A stretch of DNA of 64,000 bases from the NCBI RefSeq assembly GCF_028471905.1, contig NZ_CP116902.1:3570001-3634000 (forward strand), in the 5' to 3' direction. The DNA is from Aneurinibacillus uraniidurans. Lineage in GTDB: Bacteria > Bacillota > Bacilli > Aneurinibacillales > Aneurinibacillaceae. The translations under genes were made by a program, and so were the position numbers. Numbering within the stretch: the stretch's first letter is position 1; every line of letters begins with the position of its first letter. Below the pieces are notes generated by a model. That model saw only the letters and a list, made by a program, of their open reading frames with translations. It ran no database searches and had not been told where the DNA came from. Shown here in pieces: positions 24,939 to 33,705 of the stretch.

Positions 24939-26174
24939 TCACGTACTTCTTAACTTGTTTGGATCTAGCGCAATATTGCGCGAACGATATTCGGACGGGC
25001 TGAACTGGTGCACTTTCTTGAACATGCGGCTAAAGTAGCTAGCATCCTGAAACCCAACCTGACTCGCGATCTGCTGCACCGTCAAATCAGTTGTCTCCAG
25101 ATAATACTTTGCTTTTTCAAGACGAAGCTTGTTGATGAAATCAATGACGCTCAGCCCCACCTCTCGCTTGAACAAATGGCTGAGGTGATATTTACTCAGA
25201 CAACAATATTGTGCTACTTCTTCCAGCATGATTCTCTCGTTCAACTGTTCCTTGATAAATCGGACGGCCTGACGAATGAGCGGGGAAACATACAGCGTCT
25301 GTGTTAACGCTATCTGTTCCGTCAATTGTCGCACATACGTGCACACCTTCTGAACGAACTTGTCGTAGCGGATCGTCCGATACAATTCCTGAATGAAATG
25401 GGCGTTCTCCGTCAAAATCGTTTCCGCACTGAATCCTGCCTCCAGCACCAGCCTCGATACCATCATCACCAAGTTGACTACTTCTGATTGAAATCGGCTA
25501 ACATTATACTGATTGGCTTGTGCCACCTTTTCCAATAGTGTTGGCAAAACAGTGATGGCTCCCTCGACATCGCCGATATGAACCCTCGCTAGCAGGTCAA
25601 CGCGCTCCCTCTCGATATTTTCTTTATAGGCGGACATCGTCTCGCGTGCTGCCGCTTCCGACTGTTTCTTTTTCATATATGAAAAAATCATACGGTTCCC
25701 CTGAAAAAAGCGGTCGATCATAGAATGCATCGCTTCCTGATATGAACGCTGTAGCATCACCGGATCGCTATAATACGTGCCGATACCGATCGAAACAGAA
25801 ATCCGCTCCGCATCGCTTGCCTTCTGGATCTCGTTGGCGATCCGTATCGCGTTTAGGCTCAGGGGCGTCTGTTCCGTTTGTACAGGCAGTTCTATTAACA
25901 AAGCCACCACCCCTTCTTCAATCCAAAGCCAGGTAAACGGAGCGGTCACCATCTTACAGATCGCCTTCATCAGCGTCTGTCCCAATTCAATCTTCCACTC
26001 AATTTCTTTTCCAATGATCAAGTCTGGATAGCGATCAACAGAAACAAGCATGACGAGTGTAGGGTTAATCGTGACTCCGTATGCCTCCTGCATCTGTTCA
26101 TATGTGTATTCATGCACAAATGTTCCCATAAGCAGCAAATGTGAAAAAGCCGCATGCTGAGGAAGTTGGTTCAT
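24939..26174 (-). CDS. AraC family regulator with GGDEF-like sensor region
   Basis: 411 residues; GGAG 9 nt before the ATG. The N-terminal 170 residues resemble a degenerate GGDEF/YesN-type middle domain, ending in ISVSIGIGTYYSDPVMLQRSYQEAM. A helical linker follows to about 300. The C-terminal AraC domain has IMLEEVAQYCCLSKYHLSHLFKREVG and LTVQQIASQVGFQDASYFSRMFKKV. It is downstream of the MFS and HAL-like genes and separated from them by a hairpin; it is the natural candidate regulator of that pair, or of hutD. Confidence 0.85.
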   Translation of the reverse strand: MNQLPQHAAFSHLLLMGTFVHEYTYEQMQEAYGVTINPTLVMLVSVDRYPDLIIGKEIEWKIELGQTLMKAICKMVTAPFTWLWIEEGVVALLIELPVQTEQTPLSLNAIRIANEIQKASDAERISVSIGIGTYYSDPVMLQRSYQEAMHSMIDRFFQGNRMIFSYMKKKQSEAAARETMSAYKENIERERVDLLARVHIGDVEGAITVLPTLLEKVAQANQYNVSRFQSEVVNLVMMVSRLVLEAGFSAETILTENAHFIQELYRTIRYDKFVQKVCTYVRQLTEQIALTQTLYVSPLIRQAVRFIKEQLNERIMLEEVAQYCCLSKYHLSHLFKREVGLSVIDFINKLRLEKAKYYLETTDLTVQQIASQVGFQDASYFSRMFKKVHQFSPSEYRSRNIALDPNKLRST

Positions 26175-26259
26175 ATATTCAATCTCCTCTATTTGTGATA
26201 TACCCCCTATATTGTAGCTTGTATGGCGTATTCATACCAAATCGAGAATGGGGACGAAG

Positions 26260-26296
26260 AAAGCAGCTTCCCTCTGACAAAAGGAGAAGCTGCTTT
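26260..26296 (-). terminator. Hairpin after the HAL-like gene
   Basis: AAAGCAGCTTC pairs with GAAGCTGCTTT; the following minus-strand tract is only moderately T-rich, so termination may be partial. Confidence 0.55.
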
Positions 26297-26309
26297 GCTG
26301 TATATTTTC

Positions 26310-27869
26310 CTAGAATGACATGCTGCCAATTCTTTCTTCCACAAGCTTGACGAATTCCCCATGATGAAGCTGATCGCGGATGTATTCGATATCTGGATAA
26401 AAATATCGATCCACTTTAACCGTTGGGACCATGCTGCGAATTTTTTGGTAGACGGCCTCCGTGACAGGCGATGGCTTCAACGGCTTGTGAAAATCCAGTG
26501 CCTGCGCCACGGTCATCAATTCAATCGCAAGGATGTACTCCACTTTTTTGGAGATGTGATACGCTTTCTTGGCTGCAAAGTACGCCATGCTCACCTGATC
26601 CTCCTGATTGGCACTCGTTGAAATGTTGTCAACGGTAGAGGGATGTGACAGCACCTTGATTTCCCCGAGAAGCCCTGCTGCCGTATATTGTGGAATCATA
26701 TAACCGTTATTCAACCCTGGATTGGCTACAAGAAAGCTTGGGAGCTCGCTATGATGATGATTCACGAGCCGATCGATTCGCCGCTCTGCCATTTTTGCTA
26801 AATTGGCCATTGCAATACACATGGAATCACTGTACATCCCCACATAGGTCCCATCAAAATTCCCTCCCATCAGGGCGATGCCATCGTCGTCCTCTGGGTA
26901 AATAATCGGATTGTCACCGGTAGATGCCATCTCATTCTCAATCACTTCTCGAGCATCCTTGAGCAGCTTTTTGCAAGCCCCGTGCAGTTGGGGAATACAC
27001 CGCAAGCTAAGCGCATCCTGCAGACGGTGGCTTTTGTATGCCTCTGCGATTTCGCTGCCTTTGAGGATGTGCAGGATCGTTTTTGCCGTCGCGGATTGTT
27101 CGTCGTGTTTCTTCACAGCATGCAATCGCGGATCGCACGCTTTTATTGTTCCTTTTAACGCTTCAAGAGACATCGCCCCCGCCACATCGGCTGTTTTGAC
27201 GGCTTGACTGGCATTGTACAGGGCTAACGCTGCAAAAGCGGTGATCGAGGTGGTTCCGCTGATCAAAGCCAGCCCTTCCTTGCAACCGAGCTCAATCGGC
27301 TGCAATCCCGCTCTGTGCAAAGCCTCTTTTCCTTCCAACAGTTCTCCTTGATACCATGCCTTCCCTTCCCCGATCAGCACAAGCGCCATATGGGCTTCCG
27401 GTGCTAGATAGCCGACAGAGCCTTCGCCCGGTGCAAACGGAGTGATCTCCTCATTGAGTAGGCTGGCGATCAGTTGAAGCGCTTCCAATCGTACGCCCGA
27501 GTAACCTTGTCCAAGACTGACCAGAATCATGAACTGGATGGCCCTTACGATCTCTTTCTCCAGAGGCTCGCCGACGGAAACCGCATGTGAGCGAATAATG
27601 TTATGCTGCAATGTCGTGGCATCTTCCGGGGAAATCACCTCAGTGACGTTTTCACCAAAACCAGTGGTTACGCCATAAATAAGCCGATTCTCCCGCAAAA
27701 ATCGTTCAATCAAGCTTCTCGATGCCACCACCCGATCGCAATACTGTTGTGAGAAAGACACTTTTGCCTTGTAACGGGCCACCGCCACCATTTCTTCAAC
27801 CGTAACAGGACCCGTCCCCAGTACCACGTGTTCAAGTTCGCTTGGATAACGATGCGCTTCTTTTCCCAT
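26310..27869 (-). CDS. HAL/PAL-family protein lacking the MIO Ala-Ser-Gly triad
   Basis: 519 residues; GGAAGGAAGG precedes the ATG. It is homologous to histidine ammonia-lyase throughout: YGVTTGFG (Tyr65 region), IIRSHAVSVGEP, LSLRCIPQLHGA, NEMASTGDNPIIY, SANQEDQVSMA. Where genuine lyases have GS(L/V)G-ASGD-LAP, it reads EGSVG-Y-LAPEAH (residues 150-160): four residues, including the three that cyclise to the MIO electrophile, are replaced by one Tyr. NGT of hutH is SGT here, and DAYSLRC is DALSLRC. The frame is intact, so this is not a decayed gene. Conventional ammonia-lyase chemistry is therefore unlikely; the reaction is unknown. It follows an MFS carrier gene by 55 bp. Confidence 0.9.
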   Translation of the reverse strand: MGKEAHRYPSELEHVVLGTGPVTVEEMVAVARYKAKVSFSQQYCDRVVASRSLIERFLRENRLIYGVTTGFGENVTEVISPEDATTLQHNIIRSHAVSVGEPLEKEIVRAIQFMILVSLGQGYSGVRLEALQLIASLLNEEITPFAPGEGSVGYLAPEAHMALVLIGEGKAWYQGELLEGKEALHRAGLQPIELGCKEGLALISGTTSITAFAALALYNASQAVKTADVAGAMSLEALKGTIKACDPRLHAVKKHDEQSATAKTILHILKGSEIAEAYKSHRLQDALSLRCIPQLHGACKKLLKDAREVIENEMASTGDNPIIYPEDDDGIALMGGNFDGTYVGMYSDSMCIAMANLAKMAERRIDRLVNHHHSELPSFLVANPGLNNGYMIPQYTAAGLLGEIKVLSHPSTVDNISTSANQEDQVSMAYFAAKKAYHISKKVEYILAIELMTVAQALDFHKPLKPSPVTEAVYQKIRSMVPTVKVDRYFYPDIEYIRDQLHHGEFVKLVEERIGSMSF

Positions 27870-27924
27870 ATTAAACCTTCCTTCCCATTGTAACGATCAG
27901 CAGTCCAATGATCCTGACTGCTTT

Positions 27925-29289
27925 TTACACACTCTCTATCTCCTGCACCTGCAGGGTCTGCCCCTCATCGCATAGTAAGTTGCTGGCTTCATTCAAGGCC
28001 AATGATTTGGTTTCCGGAGCCCAGGCAATGGATACAATTAACCCTATAAGTAGTACTCCAGTCATTCCAATCATTGTGAAATTCAATCCAAAAGAGTTGA
28101 GGCTTATCGGTAGAAAGAATGTTCCCGCAGCAGATCCAATCCGGCTAATTGCTGAAACAACTCCCACTCCTGTCGAACGAATTTCAGTTGGGAAAAGCTC
28201 GGCTGGATATACCAACGTAAGATTTCCCGCTGCAGCCATTACAAAAGTAAACACTACAAAGGCTATAATAACTAAGCTTTGTGGTCCATTGTGTAAAATA
28301 CTAAGAATAAACAAAGAGACCGCAAGTATGGCAAAAGTGTTAATGGTAAAACCTCTACGTGAGAACTTCTCTATACACCAAAGACCGGCAATTGTACCAA
28401 TAAGCAAGAATATATTTAATACCATGTCTACAAAGAAGCTTTCCGTAAAACCCATCGCACTTAAAATGACGGGAAGAAATGTATAAATGGCATAGTATGG
28501 AAGAACCTGACATGCATAAAAAAGACCACCAAAAGCTGTGTTTTTCCAAAGCTGTTTACTAAAAAGATCACGAAAACCATGCGTTGTTTCAGTATGATTG
28601 ATAAGTGTTTCATCAATTTCTGCATGAGGACTAACGTATTTTTTTACAATTTGACGTGCTTCATCAATGCGTCCTACACTGACAAGCCATCCCGGTGATT
28701 CAGGCGTCCCGATTCGCAAAAGAAGTACAATAAAAGCAGGAATAGCTGTACTGACAAGCATCCAACGCCAGGATTCAGGACCTGTTTGCTCCAAATAATA
28801 CCCAATAAAATTTGATGCTACATATCCAACTGTCCAAATTACGTTTAAAAAGGCTAATAGGAACCCCCGATATTTTCTAGGGGCAAATTCTGCAAGCAAT
28901 GTCGATCCGACGGTGAAGTCCCCTCCAAGAGCAAATCCTATCAGTAATCGTAGAGCAAATAAAACGGCTGGATCATTGACAAAGAATTGTAAGACTGAAG
29001 CAATGGTAATTACCAAAAAATTTAACTGGAAAATTTTTTGTCTACCTATCCTATCAGCTAGCCTTCCAAGTACTAAACATCCTAGAAATACTCCAATTAA
29101 GGCAGAACTTCCAATCAATCCTTCCCATAGAGGGCTGAGCTTCATTTGAGGACTAAGCAAAGTAAGAGCCATTCCAATAATTCCAAGGGCGTAACCATCA
29201 GAGAAATTCGCTCCAAAAGTAAGTGCAGTAATCTTTAAATGAAACTTATTGAGTGGTACATCATCCATTTTAATCTTTTGTTCGTTCAT
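27925..29289 (-). CDS. MFS transporter (sugar/aromatic-acid porter type)
   Basis: 454 residues from the ATG at 29289, which has GAGGGA upstream; a GTG eight codons earlier is open but unsupported. About twelve membrane helices. GRLADRIGRQK is the MFS loop 2-3 motif; RLLIGFALGGDFTVGSTLLAEFAPRKYRG and the TPESPGWLVSVGRIDEA stretch after helix 6 place it in the broad metabolite:proton symporter group that includes sugar and aromatic-acid porters. The paired HAL-like gene suggests an aromatic or amino-acid-derived substrate (inference). A cre-like site 60 bp upstream points to carbon catabolite repression. Confidence 0.87.
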   Translation of the reverse strand: MNEQKIKMDDVPLNKFHLKITALTFGANFSDGYALGIIGMALTLLSPQMKLSPLWEGLIGSSALIGVFLGCLVLGRLADRIGRQKIFQLNFLVITIASVLQFFVNDPAVLFALRLLIGFALGGDFTVGSTLLAEFAPRKYRGFLLAFLNVIWTVGYVASNFIGYYLEQTGPESWRWMLVSTAIPAFIVLLLRIGTPESPGWLVSVGRIDEARQIVKKYVSPHAEIDETLINHTETTHGFRDLFSKQLWKNTAFGGLFYACQVLPYYAIYTFLPVILSAMGFTESFFVDMVLNIFLLIGTIAGLWCIEKFSRRGFTINTFAILAVSLFILSILHNGPQSLVIIAFVVFTFVMAAAGNLTLVYPAELFPTEIRSTGVGVVSAISRIGSAAGTFFLPISLNSFGLNFTMIGMTGVLLIGLIVSIAWAPETKSLALNEASNLLCDEGQTLQVQEIESV

Positions 29290-29347
29290 CAAAAGATATC
29301 CCTCATTTCTCACTATAATGGTTCACTGTAACTAAAACACTACAAAT

Positions 29348-29361
29348 AGAAACCGCTTTCA
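29348..29361. promoter_or_regulatory. Candidate CcpA cre site before the MFS gene
   Basis: Minus strand TGAAAGCGGTTTCT matches the cre consensus TGWAARCGYTWNCW at 13 of 14 positions. Confidence 0.6.
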
Positions 29362-29544
29362 AAACTTATTTTAATTAATTTATACCTCCTTTTTGATAGA
29401 AATTTAAAATATCTACAAACTAATTTACTGTACATTCACTTTATCAAAGTAAAATATAGATAAATTATAATAATTCGAAAAAAATAAAACTATGGATAAT
29501 AATTTGGATTACTAGCACAATATTGTTTGGATTAATTTTCATAT

Positions 29545-29576
29545 AAAAAAAGAGGGGGATGTCCCCCTCTTTTTTT
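29545..29576 (-). terminator. hutM terminator
   Basis: AAAAAAAGAGGGGGA-TG-TCCCCCTCTTTTTTT, directly after the permease gene; symmetrical. Confidence 0.92.
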
Positions 29577-29586
29577 ACTTAACCAT

Positions 29587-31017
29587 TTATTCAGCATTTC
29601 CAACAAATTGAGTCGTTTCGATTTCGTTCGTTGTCTGCTCGCCTTCTTGTTTCTTTTTGATACGTAAGAAGTAGTAGAGGTAACAGCCAGCCATAAATGG
29701 AAGCCCACAGTATAGAGCCATTCGCTGCTCTGCATCAAATGCCATGCTAACAATCACAATTGAGCATAATACCGTGCAAAGAATAGGTACGAACGGATAA
29801 AGTGGAGTTCGATACTTTAACTCATCTAGTTTCCCCCCCGCTTCAAGAAAGCGCTTACGAAATAGGTATTGCGAAACACCCACTCCCAGCCACACGACAA
29901 TACCCGCCAGACCCGCAACCGAAACAAGCAAGACATAAAGAGTATCTTCCGCTACAAAGCTGGACAAAAGTGACAGACAGGCAACCGCGAGAGTCGTGAT
30001 CAAAGCGTTAAGCGGTATTTGTTTTCTGCTTAGCTTTCCTAAGAAAGGACTTGCCATTCCATCACGAGCTAACCCCCATAACATACGTGAACCCGCATAA
30101 AGCCCCGAATTCCCTACCGAGAGTACAGCAGTAAGAATAACAAAGTTCATAAAATCAGCTGCATACGGAATCCCAACTCCATCGAAAACCATGACAAATG
30201 GACTTTCGATTACACCGGCCTTGCGCCAAGGAATTAAACCAACTAGTACAATCATCGAAATCACATAAAAGAACATCGTGCGCCATGCAGTGGCACGGAT
30301 CGAACGTGGGATCGTTTTTTCCGGCTTTTCACTTTCACCTGCGGCTACACCGATCACTTCAGTCCCTTGGAACGAAAAAGTAACAGCAATCATCGAAAGA
30401 AGTACAGCGCTAATTCCTTTTGGAAATAGCCCACCGTCATTCACAAAGTTGGAAAACATAGGAGCATGCTGTCCTTTTATAGAGATAAAGCCAAACAATA
30501 CGGAACTGCCCACTACGATAAAGAGAATGATCGCAACAACTTTAATACTTGAAAACCAAAATTCTGTTTCCGCAAAACTTTTTGCCGAGAATGCATTCAT
30601 CAAAAATAACGAGACAGCAAACACGATACACCACACCCATACCGGTGTCATCGGAAACCAGCGCTTCATTAACATTCCGGCAGCAGTAAATTCTACGCCC
30701 ACTGTAACCGCCCAATTAAGCCAATACATCCACCCGATCGTAAATCCAGTGGCGGGTCCTATATATTTACTCGCATATGTTTGGAAGGAACCTGCTACTG
30801 GCATAGCAACAGCCAGTTCACCCAGGCAGAGCATGACAAGGTACATGAGGAAGCCTCCCGCGATATACGCGAGAACGGCTCCTCCTGGACCTGCTTGATT
30901 AATTGTATATCCAGCACCAAGGAATAAACCTGTACCGATTACTCCGCCAATCGAAATCATAAATAAATGTCTGCTTTTCATGGTACGCTGTAATTCGTGC
31001 TGATTCCCGTTACCCAT
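29587..31017 (-). CDS. hutM: Histidine permease, APC family
   Basis: 476 residues with about twelve membrane helices. First helix [19 protein letters not shown] is the AAT-branch substrate motif; later [24 protein letters not shown] and [17 protein letters not shown]. It starts 68 bp after hutH on the same strand, and length and position match HutM of the B. subtilis hut operon, so histidine import is the likely job. Substrate specificity itself cannot be read from the sequence. Confidence 0.8.
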   Translation of the reverse strand: MGNGNQHELQRTMKSRHLFMISIGGVIGTGLFLGAGYTINQAGPGGAVLAYIAGGFLMYLVMLCLGELAVAMPVAGSFQTYASKYIGPATGFTIGWMYWLNWAVTVGVEFTAAGMLMKRWFPMTPVWVWCIVFAVSLFLMNAFSAKSFAETEFWFSSIKVVAIILFIVVGSSVLFGFISIKGQHAPMFSNFVNDGGLFPKGISAVLLSMIAVTFSFQGTEVIGVAAGESEKPEKTIPRSIRATAWRTMFFYVISMIVLVGLIPWRKAGVIESPFVMVFDGVGIPYAADFMNFVILTAVLSVGNSGLYAGSRMLWGLARDGMASPFLGKLSRKQIPLNALITTLAVACLSLLSSFVAEDTLYVLLVSVAGLAGIVVWLGVGVSQYLFRKRFLEAGGKLDELKYRTPLYPFVPILCTVLCSIVIVSMAFDAEQRMALYCGLPFMAGCYLYYFLRIKKKQEGEQTTNEIETTQFVGNAE

Positions 31018-31085
31018 ATAACTATCATCTCCTTTACCTAATTTTTCTGTATCTATTCCAAAGTGTGCTACTCATTCCGTACGAT

Positions 31086-32609
31086 TTATACAGTGAGTTC
31101 CTTAGGAGTTTGTTTGATTACCTGGTTAACGTCTGTTGCTTTTAAAAATTGGTCAACAGCGTTGATGTCTTTAGAAAAAATACGATCTTTTGTCATCGCC
31201 GGAGTAACGGTCCGCGCCATTGTATGGAATTGTTTTGTGATTGATGCTGTCTTCTCTACACCGCGATACTCAACCGCCTGGAGAGCGCATATTAATTCAA
31301 TCGCCAGCACCTTACGGCAATTGAGAACTACTTGATACGCATGACGTGCACCGATCGTTCCCATACTTACATGATCTTCTTGATTAGCAGATGACGGAAT
31401 CGAATCTACGCTGGCCGGATGGGCAAGTGTTTTGTTTTCAGAAACAAGTGCTGCCGCGCAATATTGCAGAATCATCGCCCCTGACTGTACACCCGGCTGT
31501 GGGCTCAAAAACGGTGGCAGATCATTCAATTGCGGATTCACAAGTCGCTCGATGCGTCGCTCTGAAATATTCGCAAACTCAGCCATGGCAATCGCTAAAA
31601 AGTCCATCGCAAGAGCAATCGGCTGGCCGTGGAAGTTTCCGCCTGAAATAACCTTTTCACCGTCATCAAAAATGAGCGGATTATCCGTTGCGGCGTTGAT
31701 CTCAATTTCCAGCTTTTCTTTCACGTAATTAAGTGCTTGCCAGGATGCCCCATGTACTTGTGGAATGCAACGAAGCGAGTATGCGTCCTGCACACGAAGC
31801 TCCCCTTGTCGAGTAATCAACTTGCTATCAGCTACGTAGCTGCGAATCCGCTCTGCTACCGCGATTTGCTCCGGATAGCCGCGTACGATTTGTACTTCTT
31901 CCGCAAACGCATCGATGATGCCGCGCAATCCTTCCAGCGTCAGCGAAGCGATTAACTCTGATTGATACGCAAGCTGCTCCGCTTCTAAATATGCCACAAC
32001 ACCCATCGCTGTCATAGCCTGCGTTCCGTTAATAAGAGCCAGCCCTTCCTTCGCTGTTAACACAAGAGGTGTAATTCCTTCTTTCTGTAATGCAGTGAGT
32101 GACGGAACGATTTCTCCTTTATAAAACACTTCCCCTTCTCCAATAAGAGCGAGAGTCAAATGAGACAGAGGCGCTAAATCACCACTCGCACCAAGCGATC
32201 CTTGCTGCGGCACTACAGGGTGGATCTGCTTATTTAACAGGGCAAGCAAGCAGTCAACGACCTGACGACGTACACCGGAGTGCCCTTTGAGCAGAGCATT
32301 CGCTCGCAACAGAAGCATTGCCCGCGATACGATTTCCGGAAATGGTTCGCCAACGCCGCAAGCGTGACTGCGAATCAAATTGAGTTGCAAACTTTCTACA
32401 TCTTTTTGATCAATCACAACATCACTTAGTTTGCCAAATCCTGTGTTAATTCCATATGCTACGCGATTTTCTGCCACAATTTTTTCAACGGCTCGCCGAC
32501 TAGCATCTACACGTTCTAAACTTTCTACTGAAGCTACCACCTTTTCATTGTTATACAAAACGGCCTTCACATCCGCCAATGTGAGTGAATGTCCTTTTAC
32601 TGTAATCAT
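31086..32609 (-). CDS. hutH: Histidine ammonia-lyase
   Basis: 507 residues from the ATG at 32609, following AAAGGAGG; the open frame extends 14 codons into the leader hairpin. The MIO triad Ala141-Ser142-Gly143 sits in [14 protein letters not shown]. Other catalytic features: [43 protein letters not shown]. It deaminates histidine to urocanate. It is the canonical enzyme of the window, in contrast to the MIO-less paralog 3 kb downstream. Expression should depend on HutP antitermination at the leader directly ahead. Confidence 0.96.
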   Translation of the reverse strand: MITVKGHSLTLADVKAVLYNNEKVVASVESLERVDASRRAVEKIVAENRVAYGINTGFGKLSDVVIDQKDVESLQLNLIRSHACGVGEPFPEIVSRAMLLLRANALLKGHSGVRRQVVDCLLALLNKQIHPVVPQQGSLGASGDLAPLSHLTLALIGEGEVFYKGEIVPSLTALQKEGITPLVLTAKEGLALINGTQAMTAMGVVAYLEAEQLAYQSELIASLTLEGLRGIIDAFAEEVQIVRGYPEQIAVAERIRSYVADSKLITRQGELRVQDAYSLRCIPQVHGASWQALNYVKEKLEIEINAATDNPLIFDDGEKVISGGNFHGQPIALAMDFLAIAMAEFANISERRIERLVNPQLNDLPPFLSPQPGVQSGAMILQYCAAALVSENKTLAHPASVDSIPSSANQEDHVSMGTIGARHAYQVVLNCRKVLAIELICALQAVEYRGVEKTASITKQFHTMARTVTPAMTKDRIFSKDINAVDQFLKATDVNQVIKQTPKELTV

Positions 32610-32635
32610 CTGTTCCAGCCTCCTTTTTTTATACA

Positions 32636-32704
32636 AAAAGGGGGGCTGCATACACTTAAATAGAGCGAAAAAATCGCTTTCTTTAAGAAATATGCAGCCC
32701 CCTG
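32636..32704 (-). terminator. HutP-controlled terminator in the hutH leader
   Basis: Minus strand: GGGGGCTGCATA (32691-32702 complement) pairs with TATGCAGCCCCC, then TTTTT. Inner arms CTTAAA/TTTAAG and AGCGA/TCGCT lengthen the stem. It ends 25 nt before the hutH start and sits where B. subtilis has its HutP-dependent terminator. Confidence 0.85.
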
Positions 32705-32767
32705 ATTTCTACTTACCAACTATGGGCTATTCATATTCAATCGTCATACTGTCTAACACAATACATA

Positions 32768-32781
32768 ATGAAGCGCTTACA
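32768..32781. promoter_or_regulatory. Candidate cre site in the hutH leader
   Basis: Minus strand TGTAAGCGCTTCAT fits the cre consensus at 13 of 14 positions. It lies downstream of the hutH promoter, where CcpA could act as a roadblock. Confidence 0.6.
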
Positions 32782-32818
32782 ATACATAGTATACATCACT
32801 GATTAACCTTTTGCAAAA

Positions 32819-32841
32819 CTAAAACTCTGGACTAACTCCTT
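32819..32841 (-). promoter_or_regulatory. Candidate HutP-binding NAG cluster
   Basis: The leader RNA reads AAGGAG-UUAG-UCCAG-AG-UUUUAG: five NAG triplets in 23 nt, upstream of the terminator. HutP recognises spaced UAG/NAG triplets; exact spacing here is only approximately the known 4-nt type. Confidence 0.5.
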
Positions 32842-32898
32842 ATGCAAACGGCCATCTTTATACTTCGTACTATTCTTCAACTCATTATGATTATTATC

Positions 32899-32927
32899 AA
32901 TATACAGAAGAGTTATAAAACAGTCAA
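32899..32927 (-). promoter_or_regulatory. Promoter between hutP and hutH
   Basis: TTGACT (32922-32927), 17-bp spacer, TATATT (32899-32904), just downstream of the hutP stop. Confidence 0.65.
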
Positions 32928-32938
32928 GTGTTATTTAC

Positions 32939-33394
32939 CTAAATATGATTAATGCCAAGCCCTAATGTTTCGTGCTCCAATCCTCTAACAGGAGCTCCGA
33001 TTGTTCCGTAGAGTGCAACTGCAATCCACTCGTCCTCCCGCTCCTGATCATACGGTCTTCCTCTCACAATCGCAAAGTTTAATCCAACGGTGCGAAGCAC
33101 GGTCCCAAGTTGAACCTGTCCCCTGGTTACCCCTTGCATCGCTTCAAGAATGGCGTGATACAGCGAATGTGTCTCACGGTAAAACGAACCATCAATGATT
33201 GTTTTTTTCGCAGCTGTTTCCACTGCAGCAACGACCTTGTGAGCATCCATCGAGCCTACTTTTCCCTTGCAGAACCGATAACCTACATTTTTCAATTGTG
33301 CAAGCAGAACGCTTTCTGCTTCATGATCGCCTTCTTCCAGAAGAGCCAGCTGCATTGCCATCTTTCCAATTCGACGTTCAATGTATAAAGACAT
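32939..33394 (-). CDS. hutP: Hut operon antiterminator HutP
   Basis: 151 residues, the usual HutP length. In the presence of histidine and Mg2+ the hexameric RNA-binding protein prevents formation of the terminator ahead of hutH. Conserved stretches include [13 protein letters not shown] near the N-terminus, the [25 protein letters not shown] block and the C-terminal [27 protein letters not shown], where the GTIGAPxRGxEHE part forms the ligand site. Its target terminator lies immediately downstream. Confidence 0.95.
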   Translation of the reverse strand: MSLYIERRIGKMAMQLALLEEGDHEAESVLLAQLKNVGYRFCKGKVGSMDAHKVVAAVETAAKKTIIDGSFYRETHSLYHAILEAMQGVTRGQVQLGTVLRTVGLNFAIVRGRPYDQEREDEWIAVALYGTIGAPVRGLEHETLGLGINHI

Positions 33395-33642
33395 ATCTGC
33401 ACACTCCCGCGTTTTGGATTTACTTACTTCTTACTCTATTTCCTCAGCCTTTTTTGATACATCGTATAATGTTTCAGATCCTTTGTATTGTAATCCATCT
33501 CATCACTCCGTTCCATCCAGAATTTATTTCCTATACTCCTTATTTTCATCGTAAAATATTCGATCTGGTCAACTATTTATTCGACTAAAAGGAATAATAA
33601 GTAAAAACAGCTTCAAAATAAAGAAGAATGGGGATTATCATC
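33395..33642. other. Intergenic space between hutP and gerAB
   Basis: Divergent promoter region of hutP and the gerAB transcript. No clear consensus promoter, hairpin or gene could be picked out by eye. Confidence 0.5.
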
Positions 33643-33705
33643 ATGTGGAAAAAATCGCTGACGTACCTTCCTAAACTGAATATAAGGTCACTTACATTAT
33701 GCTAA
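33643..33705 (+). CDS. Short ORF coupled to gerAB start
   Basis: 20 codons starting MWKKSLTYLP with GGGGAT 7 nt upstream. Its stop overlaps the gerAB start in ATGCTAA (33699-33705). gerAB has no good ribosome site of its own, so this ORF may deliver ribosomes by translational coupling, or be the leftover of an upstream ger gene. Not recognised as any family. Confidence 0.4.
   Translation: MWKKSLTYLPKLNIRSLTLC

Noticed and set aside
27900-27935. Plus-strand terminator-like hairpin AGCAGTC..GACTGCTTTTT between the MFS and HAL-like genes
   Set aside because: No plus-strand gene upstream, and on the minus strand it lacks a T run, so it does not clearly split the two genes.
29444-29461. 18-nt exact match TCAAAGTAAAATATAGAT with the inverted repeat at 57.39 kb
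   Set aside because: AT-rich and only 18 nt; could be chance or shared promoter composition, no wider similarity noticed.
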